This document shows positions 51,567-61,739 of a stretch of DNA of 64,000 nucleotides, piece by piece; positions within the stretch are counted from its first letter, which is position 1, and each line of letters begins with the position of its first letter. The translations under genes and the position numbers were made by a program. The notes under the pieces are model-generated. The model made no database searches. It worked only from the letters and a program-made list of their open reading frames with translations, and had not been told where the DNA came from. The DNA is from JAAYCI01 sp964370045 (GTDB lineage: Bacteria > Bacillota > Clostridia > Oscillospirales > Ruminococcaceae). The stretch covers positions 17,683-81,682 of the forward strand of contig CAYJGZ010000011.1 of NCBI GenBank assembly GCA_964370045.1, given 5' to 3'.

Positions 51567-53114
51567 TTAATCGGATTTTTTCCGCCTCAAAACCTTGCTT
51601 AGGACAATGCGCCGCTCCTGCTTATCCAGTATCACCAGCATCTCAATTACAAAACACAGCACGCAGGATATGCCCACTCCCACTATCAACATTAGCCAGT
51701 CGCTCGGAAAAACAACCATTTTCACCGCATAAGCAACGACAAAACACATCAAACTGCACAGGATAGAAATACCCACATCTTTGTAAAAAGCATACCACTT
51801 CAGCCCCAAAATCTTTGCGGCGTATGGCAGCACGAGGAAAAGACTTCTTATTATGCTTATCCCCGAGCTTACCCCCGCAATAGCATATACGCCAAGGTCT
51901 GTTGTTGCCAGCAATAGCAACACTATAAGCACTGTTAAAATTCCGCCAAAAAAATATGTTAGTGAGTTGAATTTAAGCCTGTTTGTGGAGGTGAAAAGCG
52001 TGTATAGCGCCTGCGTGCCCGAAAGCGGAATATATGCGCATAAAGTTAAAAACGCTAAAATCATCAGTTGATTTGAGTCAAGCGTGGGTACCCACAGCTT
52101 GTAAAATTCCATACAAAACACCGTAAACACAGCAATTGGCAGTATCATCAACATGCTTGAAACTTTCATGGCCATTCTTGTTCTTTTTAGCACTTCATCA
52201 TCGTTACTTTTTGCATACGCCGTCGTTATGGAAGGGCCAAAACTATTGTTTACAATAGTTCCTAAATTTATTATCTGGTCGGAGAAAATTTTAGAAACCG
52301 AAAGTATACCCATCTGAAGCGGACCCAGCAATAAATTCGCAAGCAACAAGTCTACTCCAAACATAAATATGTGTCCCGCTTGCGTCATTGTGTTCCATGC
52401 GCCGGAAAAAATTAGCTCTTTTATGTGGGTTACGCTAAAATTGCTGAATCTAAACTTAACCTCCTGCAATAGCGAGCTTTTAACCCTTATCATGGCTATG
52501 GTGTATAACACTGTCAATAACGCCGCCGTAAAGCTTACAAAATACATTCTGGGGGCGAACAGTGAAAACAACACAACTAAAATAACCGCATTAAGTAGCG
52601 CCTTGAGCATGTTTAGCATATTAGGGATGTACAGCTTGTTTTTTACATACGTAGCCACACTGAAAGCACTGAATAACTGCCCCACAAAAAAGTTGATAAA
52701 AACAAAAGAAAACAGGATTTTAACCTCCACAACACTGTTTTCAATATTGATTATTCGCTCAAGATTGTACACACAAAAAATAGCAGGAAGCACCAAAACG
52801 ACAAATATTATTATATTTCCTATTATCGCAGAGGAATAATAAATATTTGCCTTTTTCATATCATTTCGATGATATGCCATAGATACAAATCTACCTGCCA
52901 TTGAATTAAGCGCCAGTGTAATCAGGTTGGCATACATTATAAAATTGTTTGCAAGCTGTGTGAATCCGTTCGCCTCTGTGCCCAGGGTCTCAACAATATA
53001 CGGAGCAAGAAAAAAATTCACCACTATACTTATTGCTACCGTAAGTAAGTTAGAGCCTAATGTTATCGCCGTTTGAACCGTTGTATTGTTTAGGCTCAAT
53101 CCTTTGCTGTTCAT
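51567..53114 (-). CDS. Polysaccharide flippase of the Wzx/MATE (MVF) type
   Basis: A 515-aa integral membrane protein with about 12-14 hydrophobic spans. The start region (NFFLAPYIVETLGTEANGF then TQLANN) and the internal SGAWNTMTQAGHIFMFGVDLLLA repeat pattern (quoted in part: WNTMTQAGHIFMFG) fit the Wzx-like lipid-linked oligosaccharide exporters. It would move undecaprenyl-linked sugars across the membrane. It lies 74 bases downstream of a GT2 gene on the same strand, forming a short glycan operon. AAAGGA precedes the ATG. The substrate is unknown. Confidence 0.87.
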   Translation of the reverse strand: MNSKGLSLNNTTVQTAITLGSNLLTVAISIVVNFFLAPYIVETLGTEANGFTQLANNFIMYANLITLALNSMAGRFVSMAYHRNDMKKANIYYSSAIIGNIIIFVVLVLPAIFCVYNLERIINIENSVVEVKILFSFVFINFFVGQLFSAFSVATYVKNKLYIPNMLNMLKALLNAVILVVLFSLFAPRMYFVSFTAALLTVLYTIAMIRVKSSLLQEVKFRFSNFSVTHIKELIFSGAWNTMTQAGHIFMFGVDLLLANLLLGPLQMGILSVSKIFSDQIINLGTIVNNSFGPSITTAYAKSNDDEVLKRTRMAMKVSSMLMILPIAVFTVFCMEFYKLWVPTLDSNQLMILAFLTLCAYIPLSGTQALYTLFTSTNRLKFNSLTYFFGGILTVLIVLLLLATTDLGVYAIAGVSSGISIIRSLFLVLPYAAKILGLKWYAFYKDVGISILCSLMCFVVAYAVKMVVFPSDWLMLIVGVGISCVLCFVIEMLVILDKQERRIVLSKVLRRKKSD

Positions 53115-53188
53115 CCAAAATCCTTTCCCCTATAATCAAAAAGCATCATTGCGGTATTCTTGTAATTTTAAGTGCGCTTTTTGATTTG

Positions 53189-54202
53189 TTATATCATCGC
53201 TATTTTCAGTATAATTGCCTTTACAAACTCTTTGAAATTCACCGCCTTAAAAACAGATATTTTGTACAAAAAGCAAAGCTGTTTGTTCGCTTTGACGTGC
53301 GCTCTAAAACGCTTTAATTGCCCTTCATAAATCGCTCTTTTGAGAAAGAGACACATGGCCGCTCGCCAGTGATTTAGTTCATGCAAGAGTAGCTGTTCAC
53401 ACTCTTTTTCAGAAAAGTTAAACTTTACCTTTACCTTTTCAAACAATTCGTACCTCAGTCTTGACTTGTGCGCAATTCCATCCAAAAGAGCTATAACATC
53501 AGTAAGCTTCGCAGAGGAAAAGTCGCTTCGGTTGACGTAATAGCAGTACAAATCCCTATCCAAAATCGACACGGCAGAGCATTGCAAGGCATACTCTATA
53601 TTAAAAATGCAATCCTCCCCCGTTTTAATGCCTACCGGGAATTTTATGTTGTTGTCCAAAATCACAGACCTTATGTATATTTTGTTGCAGGGCGAATTGT
53701 AAACACCGTGCATATACAAGCCTACCATATATTTCAAAATTGTGGGGTCACTTTTCAGTGCAGCGTAATATCTTGCTCCCCATTGTGTTTTTTCAACAAC
53801 ATTATCATTCTCGCAATGCACCTTGCTAATGCCAAAAATCAGCATTTCATCGTTTAATGGGTTGTCTTTTAGTCTGTTTATCAATAGTGACACAGCATCA
53901 TTTTCGTAATTATCGTCCGAATCCACAAAGGTAATGTATCTTCCCGTGGCATTTTCGATGCCATAGTTTCTCGCCACGCTGACACCCATGTTTTCCTGCT
54001 GCAAAATCTTTACACGCTCGTCTGATTTTGTAATGTTACTCACCACTTCAACAGAATCATCCGTGCTTCCGTCATCCACAAAAACAACCTCTATGTCGGT
54101 GCCTTTATACTCCAAAATAGAATTTATGCACCTTGGCAAAAAACTTGCGTTATTAAAATTCGGCACCACAATGCTAAGTAGTATATCTGCACTATCTTTC
54201 AT
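53189..54202 (-). CDS. Glycosyltransferase family 2
   Basis: A 337-aa GT-A enzyme: LSIVVPNFNNASFLPRCINS, VVFVDDGSTDDS (nucleotide-binding), ENMGVSVARNYGI and the metal-binding ITFVDSDDNYE. No membrane helix is seen; the C-terminal 130 residues are mostly helical. Together with the flippase directly downstream it probably adds a sugar to a lipid-linked or surface glycan. AAAAGGAG precedes the ATG. Donor and acceptor are unknown. Confidence 0.88.
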   Translation of the reverse strand: MKDSADILLSIVVPNFNNASFLPRCINSILEYKGTDIEVVFVDDGSTDDSVEVVSNITKSDERVKILQQENMGVSVARNYGIENATGRYITFVDSDDNYENDAVSLLINRLKDNPLNDEMLIFGISKVHCENDNVVEKTQWGARYYAALKSDPTILKYMVGLYMHGVYNSPCNKIYIRSVILDNNIKFPVGIKTGEDCIFNIEYALQCSAVSILDRDLYCYYVNRSDFSSAKLTDVIALLDGIAHKSRLRYELFEKVKVKFNFSEKECEQLLLHELNHWRAAMCLFLKRAIYEGQLKRFRAHVKANKQLCFLYKISVFKAVNFKEFVKAIILKIAMI

Positions 54203-54330
54203 TCAGATGCTCCTTTTATTAAAATACTCCTTAATTTACACAACACCGCACAAATGTATATAAAAAAGAACAATGTCATACATTATACAGTATCTGCATG
54301 ATATTTTTATATTATTATGCTGGACAAAAT

Positions 54331-55176
54331 CTAAAACCACCTTTTCTTTTTGAAAACAACAAACGTAATGGACGCAACAGCCAATGTCAACAGCACCACA
54401 AATACATATCCTGCGGGCCAGTCGTATTCGGGCATTCTAAAGTTCATGCCATACCACCCCACTATAACAGTAAGTGGCAAAAAAATTGTGCTAATTACCG
54501 TAAAAAACTTCATTAGTTCATTTTGCTCTACATCAATTTTAGACTGATATGCCTCCCGCAGCTGATTTACGCTATCCCTCAGTTCCTGCACAAACACAAG
54601 AAAAGAACCCAGCCTGTGGGAAAACCTTGAAATGCGATGCTGTATCTCCTCTTTTAGAACCACCTCGTTTTCCAATGCAATTTCATTAGCCACAATTTCG
54701 TCCACAATAAAAGCAAGCTGTGTATAGTATTTTTTCAGTTTCAACAACTTACGCCGCATGATGCTGATTTGCGCACGAATATTTTCGGATATTTTTTCAT
54801 CGCTCATTACCGAATGTTCCAGCGCTGAAATTTCCTCCTCCATCTGCTCAAGGTCATTAAGGTCATCGGATGTCAGCTCAAAAAACAGCGCCAACAACTG
54901 TAACAACGGGCTTACAGCATTAGTCACTGTATTTGCACACGCATGGCATTCTGCATCATCGCTAAAAACATGCAGATTTTCCTTGTTACAAAAAATAACA
55001 ATCCGCTCCGAATCCTGCTCTATATCCTCCATCTTGTAATAATTTAGCTGAATGAGGTATCCCTCATTTTTTATAGGCACACAAAAGTGGCGGCCCGTTT
55101 TAAGTCGCTCACGCTGTGTATCATCAAGTGAATTTTCCAGTGTTTTACTTATATTATTTAGTGCATATATTTTCAT
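54331..55176 (-). CDS. CorA family divalent cation transporter
   Basis: A 281-aa protein with an N-terminal cytoplasmic alpha/beta part, a long helical stalk (about 120-225), and two C-terminal membrane helices. The pore signature YGMN lies in IVGWYGMNFRMPE, and a basic FKKKRW tail ends the protein. These are the hallmarks of CorA Mg2+/Co2+ channels, although CorA-like members vary in ion. It stands between the GT2 and GGDEF-EAL genes on the same strand. The ribosome site is weak. Confidence 0.9.
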   Translation of the reverse strand: MKIYALNNISKTLENSLDDTQRERLKTGRHFCVPIKNEGYLIQLNYYKMEDIEQDSERIVIFCNKENLHVFSDDAECHACANTVTNAVSPLLQLLALFFELTSDDLNDLEQMEEEISALEHSVMSDEKISENIRAQISIMRRKLLKLKKYYTQLAFIVDEIVANEIALENEVVLKEEIQHRISRFSHRLGSFLVFVQELRDSVNQLREAYQSKIDVEQNELMKFFTVISTIFLPLTVIVGWYGMNFRMPEYDWPAGYVFVVLLTLAVASITFVVFKKKRWF

Positions 55177-55245
55177 GGTCTATCTTTCACTTTTTGTTTT
55201 TTACTTTATTTTTTGAGTATTTTCGATGTTTTTTCAGAATAATAC

Positions 55246-55284
55246 CAGCAGGCCATCGAGTATCCTTCACTCGGTAGCCTGCTG
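55246..55284 (-). terminator. Probable terminator of the dCache-GGDEF-EAL gene
   Basis: CAGCAGGC pairs with GCCTGCTG, with an inner CGAGT/ACTCG helix. Only a weak T-rich tract follows, so its strength is uncertain. Confidence 0.6.
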
Positions 55285-55298
55285 TAAATTATTTTTGC

Positions 55299-57548
55299 CT
55301 ATTTCTCTCTTTCCTTTTCACACACATACTTTTGCTCAAATTCCGCTATAGGCATGGGACGCGCAAAGTAATACCCTTGCGCTGAGTGGCAGTTAATTGT
55401 CCCCAAAAAGTCCAGCTGCTTTTCGTCTTCGATGCCCTCCGCAACGATGTGCATTTCCAGCGAACGTGCAAGCGAAATCATACCCTCAACCACAATTTCG
55501 CCCCGCTTTTCATCCCCTGTATGCGTAATAAAGCTCCTATCCAGCTTGATTGTATCCACCTTAAAATCCTTGAGGAAGCCGAGGGATGAGTATCCCGAGC
55601 CAAAATCGTCGATGGAAATCGCAAACCCTTCCGCATGCAAATCGGTGATAAAGTCAAACGTTGCCTTTTCGTTTTGCAGTGCTGTTGTTTCGGTTATTTC
55701 TATTTCAATCAGGCTGTGGGGAATGTTGTAGCTGTCCACTATTCCCTTTATTTCCGCCGCAAAACTCGGATTATCAAGGTGGACCCTTGAAAAGTTCACA
55801 GAAACCGGAACGCAGTCTACCCCTTGCGCAATCCATTTAGAAAGCGTCTTGCACACACTTTCTAAAATGTATTTATCTATTTGCACTATAAATCCATTGC
55901 TCTCAAAAACAGGTATAAAATCATTGGGGTAAACTATTTTGCCGTCAGATTCTACCCAACGCACCAGAGCCTCTGCACCCACAAGTTTTCGCGCCTTAAT
56001 GTCAAATTTAGGCTGCAAAAACGCAAAAAATTCTCCATTTTTCAGCGCATTTTTCATTTTGTTAACAATGGTCGTCTGCTGCAACAGCTTTGCCTTATAG
56101 CCATCGTCATAGTCCCAAATCACGCTGTCTGTTCTCGACTTTGCTATGGTGTGCGCAAGGCTTGCTCTGTTTACTATTTCATCAATATCCGTATCGCCCT
56201 GCTCTATAAAATATCGCCCGTATCTAAATACAAGATGATGCTCACTAAGCTCGGGTATAAGTTGCTTAAAGAAAGACTCATAGTGTGCGGTAGAGGCATC
56301 CAGCTGTTCAATAAAATTGTTTCCGGCAAAGAAAATAAATTCATCCACACCCGTTCTTGCTACTAAAAGGGTTTTTTCATCAGCCATGTCGGAAATTGTT
56401 TTGAACGCACACAAAACTTTGTTGCCCACTTCAAAGCCGTAAATATCATTTATCGCCTTAAAGTTCATCACGTCGCATTTTATTATCGCATATTTTTTGT
56501 CCGTGTTTTCTGTTAGCGTTTGCTTTGCATCTTTTTTCAGCTTCAACATATTCGGCAGCTTTGTCAGCTCGTCATAATATGCAACTTTTTCAATTTCTCT
56601 TACACTACGCATTTTGCTAAAACCCACATAAATTACCACCAGCACAAAAATCAGCAAAATAGCAAAGCTAACCAGTGTTACCACGTCTGCAATATCCCTT
56701 ATGCCCTCCTGTAGGTTTTCCTCCTCCATCACAACAACCAAAGTAAGCCCACCAAACCCCAGCGGCATATATCTTGCAATTCTCTCCACTCCATCAACAC
56801 TGAAGTGCAGTGTGCCGGCACTTTGATTCGCTATGTTTTCCTCTGCCATTCCCGGGGTTTCCGCCCCCGAAAACTCAACACTTCCGCTCGCTATTTCTTC
56901 GGCGCTGAAAAAGTCTTCCGTGGATGCTACAACCGCCTCACCCTGTGCATCCACTATCACAATGTATCCGTCATCCCCGATGGTTTCAGTCAGTAATTCA
57001 AAGACAGAGTTTACGTTACTCTCTCCCAGCACAACACCTACGACTTCATCTCCCATAATCACCGGCACACATATATCCATTATTCCATTTGTAATTGTGG
57101 TATTTTCATTGATAGCGGAGGCTATAGTGCCGCTTTGCATCGCTGTGCTACAGGCGACATTATCCGAAAAGTCTTTTTCCTCTCCATCCGCAGAAATCCC
57201 ATTGCCCTGCATGTCGATGTAATACACCTGCACCAACCTAATGTTGTCCTTTTGCTCGCTTAGGTACTTTGGGATATCCTCTTGCTCAACATAGCCCTCT
57301 GAAATAGCCGTTGCCATGAGTTGTAGGCTGTTCACATTAGTGTAGTTTTGATTTTCTATAACAATTTGTTGCTGAATTACAAAGCTTTCAATCTCCTCTT
57401 CCGCAGAGATGGTAAGCTGCATATCCGTAACTCTATTAAATATAATAGCAAAAACAAGTATCAACACAAATATAAATGACACCGCAATAATTATAATCTT
57501 ATTGCCTTTGCCACGCTTTTCCGACCTCAAGAAAATCCCTCTTCCCAT
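55299..57548 (-). CDS. Membrane sensor: dCache-like domain, degenerate GGDEF, EAL
   Basis: A 749-aa protein. A first helix (about 17-37) leads to an extracellular Cache-type sensor (about 40-285, with VQVYYIDMQGN and VPVIMGDEVVGVV), then a second helix (VTLVSFAILLIFVLVVIYVG). The GGDEF active site reads GVDEF in ARTGVDEFIFF and the upstream half is weak, so cyclase activity is doubtful. The EAL domain is complete: EALVRW, VNFSRV, EIEITET, IDDFGSG, IKLDRSF, AEGIED and QGYYFARP. A c-di-GMP phosphodiesterase is likely. The ATG at 57548 has little ribosome site; a TTG six codons in has GAGGG and may be the true start. Confidence 0.88.
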   Translation of the reverse strand: MGRGIFLRSEKRGKGNKIIIIAVSFIFVLILVFAIIFNRVTDMQLTISAEEEIESFVIQQQIVIENQNYTNVNSLQLMATAISEGYVEQEDIPKYLSEQKDNIRLVQVYYIDMQGNGISADGEEKDFSDNVACSTAMQSGTIASAINENTTITNGIMDICVPVIMGDEVVGVVLGESNVNSVFELLTETIGDDGYIVIVDAQGEAVVASTEDFFSAEEIASGSVEFSGAETPGMAEENIANQSAGTLHFSVDGVERIARYMPLGFGGLTLVVVMEEENLQEGIRDIADVVTLVSFAILLIFVLVVIYVGFSKMRSVREIEKVAYYDELTKLPNMLKLKKDAKQTLTENTDKKYAIIKCDVMNFKAINDIYGFEVGNKVLCAFKTISDMADEKTLLVARTGVDEFIFFAGNNFIEQLDASTAHYESFFKQLIPELSEHHLVFRYGRYFIEQGDTDIDEIVNRASLAHTIAKSRTDSVIWDYDDGYKAKLLQQTTIVNKMKNALKNGEFFAFLQPKFDIKARKLVGAEALVRWVESDGKIVYPNDFIPVFESNGFIVQIDKYILESVCKTLSKWIAQGVDCVPVSVNFSRVHLDNPSFAAEIKGIVDSYNIPHSLIEIEITETTALQNEKATFDFITDLHAEGFAISIDDFGSGYSSLGFLKDFKVDTIKLDRSFITHTGDEKRGEIVVEGMISLARSLEMHIVAEGIEDEKQLDFLGTINCHSAQGYYFARPMPIAEFEQKYVCEKEREK

Positions 57549-57783
57549 TCATGGTGTTTGTACTGTCTGACACATTATCTTTACACCTATACACCTATTA
57601 TTGTATCACATTCAAAAGCAAAATACGACATATATTTTCTACATTTTTACAAAACCCGAATAAATCGTACTCTATTATGCGTTCGCTAATTTCCATTTGT
57701 AATATGCACATTTCACACTCTACCATACACTGCGAAAAAACACGATACTACCACAATATTACATCTCTGCTCATCACAACAAA
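57549..57783. other. AT-rich intergenic region
   Basis: No gene seen. It lies upstream of the dCache-GGDEF-EAL gene and presumably holds its promoter, which I could not place with confidence. Confidence 0.5.
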
Positions 57784-57827
57784 CAAGCCCACCCACCCTA
57801 CAGTTTAAGTTGCAAGGTGGATGAGCC
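57784..57827 (-). terminator. Terminator of the methyltransferase gene
   Basis: On the minus strand AGGCTCATCCACC pairs throughout with GGTGGGTGGGCTT, using several G-U pairs, followed by a T-rich tract. The plus-strand version would have mismatches, which gives the direction. Confidence 0.6.
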
Positions 57828-57893
57828 TGTGTTTTTTGTTGATTTTTTATGCATTTATGGAATAATTATTTTACCCACGCAATAGAATTACAT

Positions 57894-59174
57894 TTATTTT
57901 TTTGCTGTTTTTTGGATTATTAGCTCCATCGAGCCGTTGTAGCGGTTTGACACAGTATACTCCAGCACCTCAAAGCCTTCATCATTCAACAGCTTTGAGA
58001 GCGTTTTGTAGCTAAAGTAGGTTATGTGCGAAAACTCACACCACATGGGGTCCTCAAACTTTGTGAAACGTGAAAAAGCGCTTTCATAGTTTGGCGTGGA
58101 CAGCCAAAGTACCCCATCATCCTTTAGCATGTCATGCACTTTTTTTAGTGCCACTTTGGGGGCGGTCATGTGCTCGATAACATCCCCCATAAAAATCGCA
58201 TCATACTGCTTTTTTGGCTCAAACTTCAAAAAGTCAACACTCATAATGTCTATGCCTAAAAGATTAGCGGTGTCCTGTGCGGACTGCCTATCCAGCTCCA
58301 CCGCCTCCACCGAAAGCCCCATCTCAAGCGCTATTGCAAGAAAAGAGCCGTTGCCCGTGCCCACCTCCAAAATATCGTTTGCACCGTTTATTTTTATGAT
58401 TTTATTTAATATGTTGCACCACAAGTGGAACAATGCTGTATTTGGGTGACGCCTGTGCTCGGGCCCTGTGTGAGGATGGATAAGCTCGCTTTCCTCAGAC
58501 ATATCAAGAAGAAACTTCGCCATAAAGCGGCTGTAAAGATTTTCACAATCGCCACAGTGCATCCACAGCTTGAAGGGCAAGCTTTTTTTAGAGTATCCTG
58601 CCAGCTTATACGACAACACCGTAAAGTAAGGCTCGCCCTTTGCACCACACACAGGGCAGTGCGTAATTTCCACCTGCTCATCCTTTTCCGAGTAGACATA
58701 TCCCTCAATCATCGTCTTGAAGATTTCCGGATTGCTTTTCAAAAACATCATGTGAACGTCAAAGCACAGCTGCGGCAATAGATAGTGATAGTTTTGTATA
58801 CACACAAAAATCGTAACATATACTTCACTAAAGCACACTTGTAGCTTTAGTAAATATTCAAAATATAATGCGGTAATTTGCGCATCACTGCCGTTCTCCG
58901 CTTTGCTTTTTGCAAATTCACGTGCCATTTGGATATTTATCTGCTGAAACCAAATCATTGCATGTTTCAAAAGCTCTTTATCGGATGAAGCAACAGCCTG
59001 CTCGTATTTCTTCTTGTACTGCTTCACCTTGTCACACGAGTATTGCCTGCTCAAAAACTCCACAAGCTCCACAGAGCTTTGCAAAAGCTCCGTATTATCC
59101 GCTTTCAGATGCGGCAGACTCTCATAAAAAACCGTGCAAGACTGCAAAATCGTGTTTAGCTCAACACTCGGCAT
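57894..59174 (-). CDS. Class I SAM-dependent methyltransferase with zinc-ribbon insert
   Basis: A 426-aa protein. A helical N-terminal region (about 1-165) is followed by a Cys-pair segment (CPVCGAKG and CGDCENL), then a Rossmann methyltransferase: DILEVGTGNGSFLAIALEMG (motif I), VEAVELD, YDAIFMGDVIEHM and LSTPNYESAFSRF. This matches the methyltransferase-23 type often found in glycan loci. The long N-terminal helical part has no recognised family. It is transcribed away from the GT2-TPR gene, and may methylate a surface sugar; that is inferred. Confidence 0.83.
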   Translation of the reverse strand: MPSVELNTILQSCTVFYESLPHLKADNTELLQSSVELVEFLSRQYSCDKVKQYKKKYEQAVASSDKELLKHAMIWFQQINIQMAREFAKSKAENGSDAQITALYFEYLLKLQVCFSEVYVTIFVCIQNYHYLLPQLCFDVHMMFLKSNPEIFKTMIEGYVYSEKDEQVEITHCPVCGAKGEPYFTVLSYKLAGYSKKSLPFKLWMHCGDCENLYSRFMAKFLLDMSEESELIHPHTGPEHRRHPNTALFHLWCNILNKIIKINGANDILEVGTGNGSFLAIALEMGLSVEAVELDRQSAQDTANLLGIDIMSVDFLKFEPKKQYDAIFMGDVIEHMTAPKVALKKVHDMLKDDGVLWLSTPNYESAFSRFTKFEDPMWCEFSHITYFSYKTLSKLLNDEGFEVLEYTVSNRYNGSMELIIQKTAKK

Positions 59175-59272
59175 TCACTCATCCCCCTATAATCACATTG
59201 TGTTCCACAGGAATTATACCACATAGCGCAACACTTGTCACACCACACTTTTTGTGTACACCCCGCCGCTTT

Positions 59273-59401
59273 GCGGGAGTGGACAAATAGAGGTGATTAG
59301 AGTACGTTAAGTGAGCGAAGAAGGCGCTATATCCTCCCCCCACCGTAGGCGGGGGGAGGATATACCAAAAAACTAAATCACTGCGTTTGGACACTCCCCG
59401 C
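59273..59401. repeat. Large nested inverted repeat
   Basis: Outer arms GCGGGAGTG (59273-59281) and CACTCCCCGC (59392-59401), a middle pair GTGATT/AATCAC, and a central 14-base perfect stem TATATCCTCCCCCC (59328-59341) with its complement (59351-59364). It sits in the 360-base gap between divergent glycan genes and contains no gene. Confidence 0.6.
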
Positions 59402-59413
59402 TCTGTGTTTTCA

Positions 59414-59442
59414 TTGTGTTTTAGCAAAAAAAGTCGTATAAT
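59414..59442 (+). promoter_or_regulatory. Promoter of the GT2-TPR and lipoprotein genes
   Basis: TTGTGT (59414-59419), 17 bases, TATAAT (59437-59442), with a leader of about 85 bases. Confidence 0.55.
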
Positions 59443-59535
59443 AAATGTGTTAATTTTTAATGTTTCACCGCACTGTATCCGATGTAGATTACATCTGTAC
59501 CGTGTCGCATCATCTTACAAGGGAGATTTCTGAAA

Positions 59536-61659
59536 ATGTCAGAGCAAAAAAAGCCCCTGCTTTCAATAGGCATGATTGTAAAGGACGAAATACGCTCCAT
59601 TGAGCGTTGCCTAAGTGCACTGGACCCACTGCGCAAGGCCATAGATTGCGAGCTGGTGATTGCGGACACAGGCTCCACCGACGGGACAAAAGAGATTGCC
59701 GAAAAGTATGCGGACATTCTTTTTGATTTTGAGTGGGTGGACGACTTTTCCGCCGCAAGAAATGCCGTTTTGGACCATTGCAGCGGCGAGTGGTGTCTTA
59801 TGGTGGATGCGGATGAATACATGGATGAAGATGTGCGAATCATCGCCGCTTTCTTAAGTGATTCAAGAGCAGAGCAATTCGATGTGATGCGCATAATCCA
59901 GCGTAACTACTACTCCTGTGAAATGCGCGATGGAGACCACACCGACTTTCAGGCACTGCGAATGTCTCGTATAGCTTGCGGATTACGCTTTCGCGGCACC
60001 ATCCACGAGTCACTACCCATCACCAAAAAAAACACAATGGGTGATATAGCGCTTGTTCTTCACCATGACGGCTATGCGCAAAAAACACCGCAGGAAATTG
60101 AAATACATCGTAAAAGATGCGAGCGCAACCTAAAACTGCTTGAAAAAAAGCTTGAAGCGGACAAAAACGACTCACTCACCTATGTACAGCTCATCGAATC
60201 CACACACTCACTGCAACAGCGCAAAAAATACTGTGAGCTTGCCTTTGGCTACTTTCAAAGAAAAAAGAGTAAAACGCTTAACTATATAGAAAAAGCATTG
60301 GCCTGCCGCCTTATTTCGCTTTGGTTCAGCCTAAAGGATGAGCGTGCTGTGGAGCTTTTAGAGTCGATGGAGCCGCAGCTTAAATCATTTTTCTTGTACA
60401 AATGTGATATTGCGTTTCATGCTTCAAAGTTCTTTGAGGAGAAAAAAGATTTTGTAAAGGCATTGTACTACTGCCGCATGTACACAAGGGCGATAGAGCA
60501 GTACGACAAGGGCGAGTACGAGCTGAACAGCTTTGCCATTTCCGCCGCCAGTACTGTGTATAAAAAAGAGCGCATGATTCAAAAGGTGCTTTTGGTGCGT
60601 TGCCTTTTTGAAACAGGCGAGTACACCCAGGCACAGGAGCTTTTGCCACTGCTTCCGCTTGAGGATATTTTGTGTGCAGATAGATTCATCACCCACTATA
60701 TGCTAATGCTAAACTCAATGGCGGATAAGTTTTCTGTTTCAGAGCAAGCTGTAGCTTTGTTCAGTGGTATAAATGCCATTGAGAACGAGCAGGAAAGGCA
60801 AATCGCACAACATGTTGTGGATAACCTTTTGGCGCAAACGCTTAGCAATCTCAATAAAAACCATACTTACGGCATTTTTGAGGATGCCCCGGGCGAGTGG
60901 GGCATAAGCGTGAAGCTGATGCAGTTGCAACCAAATGGCGAAGCAGAGCAGGCTACCATTGTCGATGAACTGCTACGCCAAGTGGAAAGCTGGCAGCGTG
61001 TGTCTCCCCGTGCGCTTTATCGTGTGGTGGAATGCCGCTTACCCTTTCCCGATGTGTTTTATGCGCAGGGCATCGGTGATTTGCAAAAGCTAACCGCGTT
61101 TTTCTCCACCCAAAAAGATGCTACCCAAAGCTTTTTATGCTGGGAGGCTGCTGACACAACCGCAAGAAACCTCATTGGCGTGCGCTTTTTATTCGACTAT
61201 GTAAATCTTTTGCTCCAGCTGGAGCAAAATAGCGCCGCTGAATACAATGCACTGTGTCGCCTATATGTTCAGACAAGCATTATACTTAAATCACAAATAT
61301 ACAGCGATGCGTTTTTGAGCGACGAAACATTGTGGGGGGCACTTGCCGCACACCAGCATTTTTCACTGCTGTTTTTGAAGGCCACAGATGCCCTGCAAAA
61401 AAAGGACGAGCTGAGCTTTCTTCGCATTTTGAACGACGCACTGCGTATTTCCCCCTCCATGAAGGGTTTTGTTGCCCATGTCTCGGACACGAAAAACCAC
61501 ATGGCCGCCTTCCCCTCGGATGAAATGCTGGCACTTGCATCGCAGGTGCGTAATATTTTAGCACAATTCCCCGCCGACCACCCCGGTGTGGCACAGCTAA
61601 AAGAGGGCGATGCGTACAAAATGGTAGCGCCGCTTTTGGAGTCAGACTTCAGCATGTGA
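59536..61659 (+). CDS. Large GT2 glycosyltransferase with helical repeat (TPR-like) tail
   Basis: A 707-aa cytoplasmic protein. The first 230 residues are a GT2 domain: LSIGMIVKDEIRSIERCL, LVIADTGSTDGT, DDFSAARNAVLD, WCLMVDADEYMDED (DxD), RFRGTIHESL and LVLHHDGY. The remaining 470 residues are helical pairs like tetratricopeptide repeats (for example YVQLIESTHSLQQRKKYCEL). This SPBc2/SunS-like GT2-TPR layout is known for glycosyltransferases acting on proteins or peptides, so a surface or secreted protein could be the acceptor; that is inference. The lipoprotein gene follows after 80 bases. Confidence 0.83.
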   Translation: MSEQKKPLLSIGMIVKDEIRSIERCLSALDPLRKAIDCELVIADTGSTDGTKEIAEKYADILFDFEWVDDFSAARNAVLDHCSGEWCLMVDADEYMDEDVRIIAAFLSDSRAEQFDVMRIIQRNYYSCEMRDGDHTDFQALRMSRIACGLRFRGTIHESLPITKKNTMGDIALVLHHDGYAQKTPQEIEIHRKRCERNLKLLEKKLEADKNDSLTYVQLIESTHSLQQRKKYCELAFGYFQRKKSKTLNYIEKALACRLISLWFSLKDERAVELLESMEPQLKSFFLYKCDIAFHASKFFEEKKDFVKALYYCRMYTRAIEQYDKGEYELNSFAISAASTVYKKERMIQKVLLVRCLFETGEYTQAQELLPLLPLEDILCADRFITHYMLMLNSMADKFSVSEQAVALFSGINAIENEQERQIAQHVVDNLLAQTLSNLNKNHTYGIFEDAPGEWGISVKLMQLQPNGEAEQATIVDELLRQVESWQRVSPRALYRVVECRLPFPDVFYAQGIGDLQKLTAFFSTQKDATQSFLCWEAADTTARNLIGVRFLFDYVNLLLQLEQNSAAEYNALCRLYVQTSIILKSQIYSDAFLSDETLWGALAAHQHFSLLFLKATDALQKKDELSFLRILNDALRISPSMKGFVAHVSDTKNHMAAFPSDEMLALASQVRNILAQFPADHPGVAQLKEGDAYKMVAPLLESDFSM

Positions 61660-61739
61660 CCATATTAAGTAGGTGCTTGCCACAAAATTGTCTGCCTATT
61701 GTTCGCACATCCACCACAAAGTTTGAAAGGAGCATTCAC

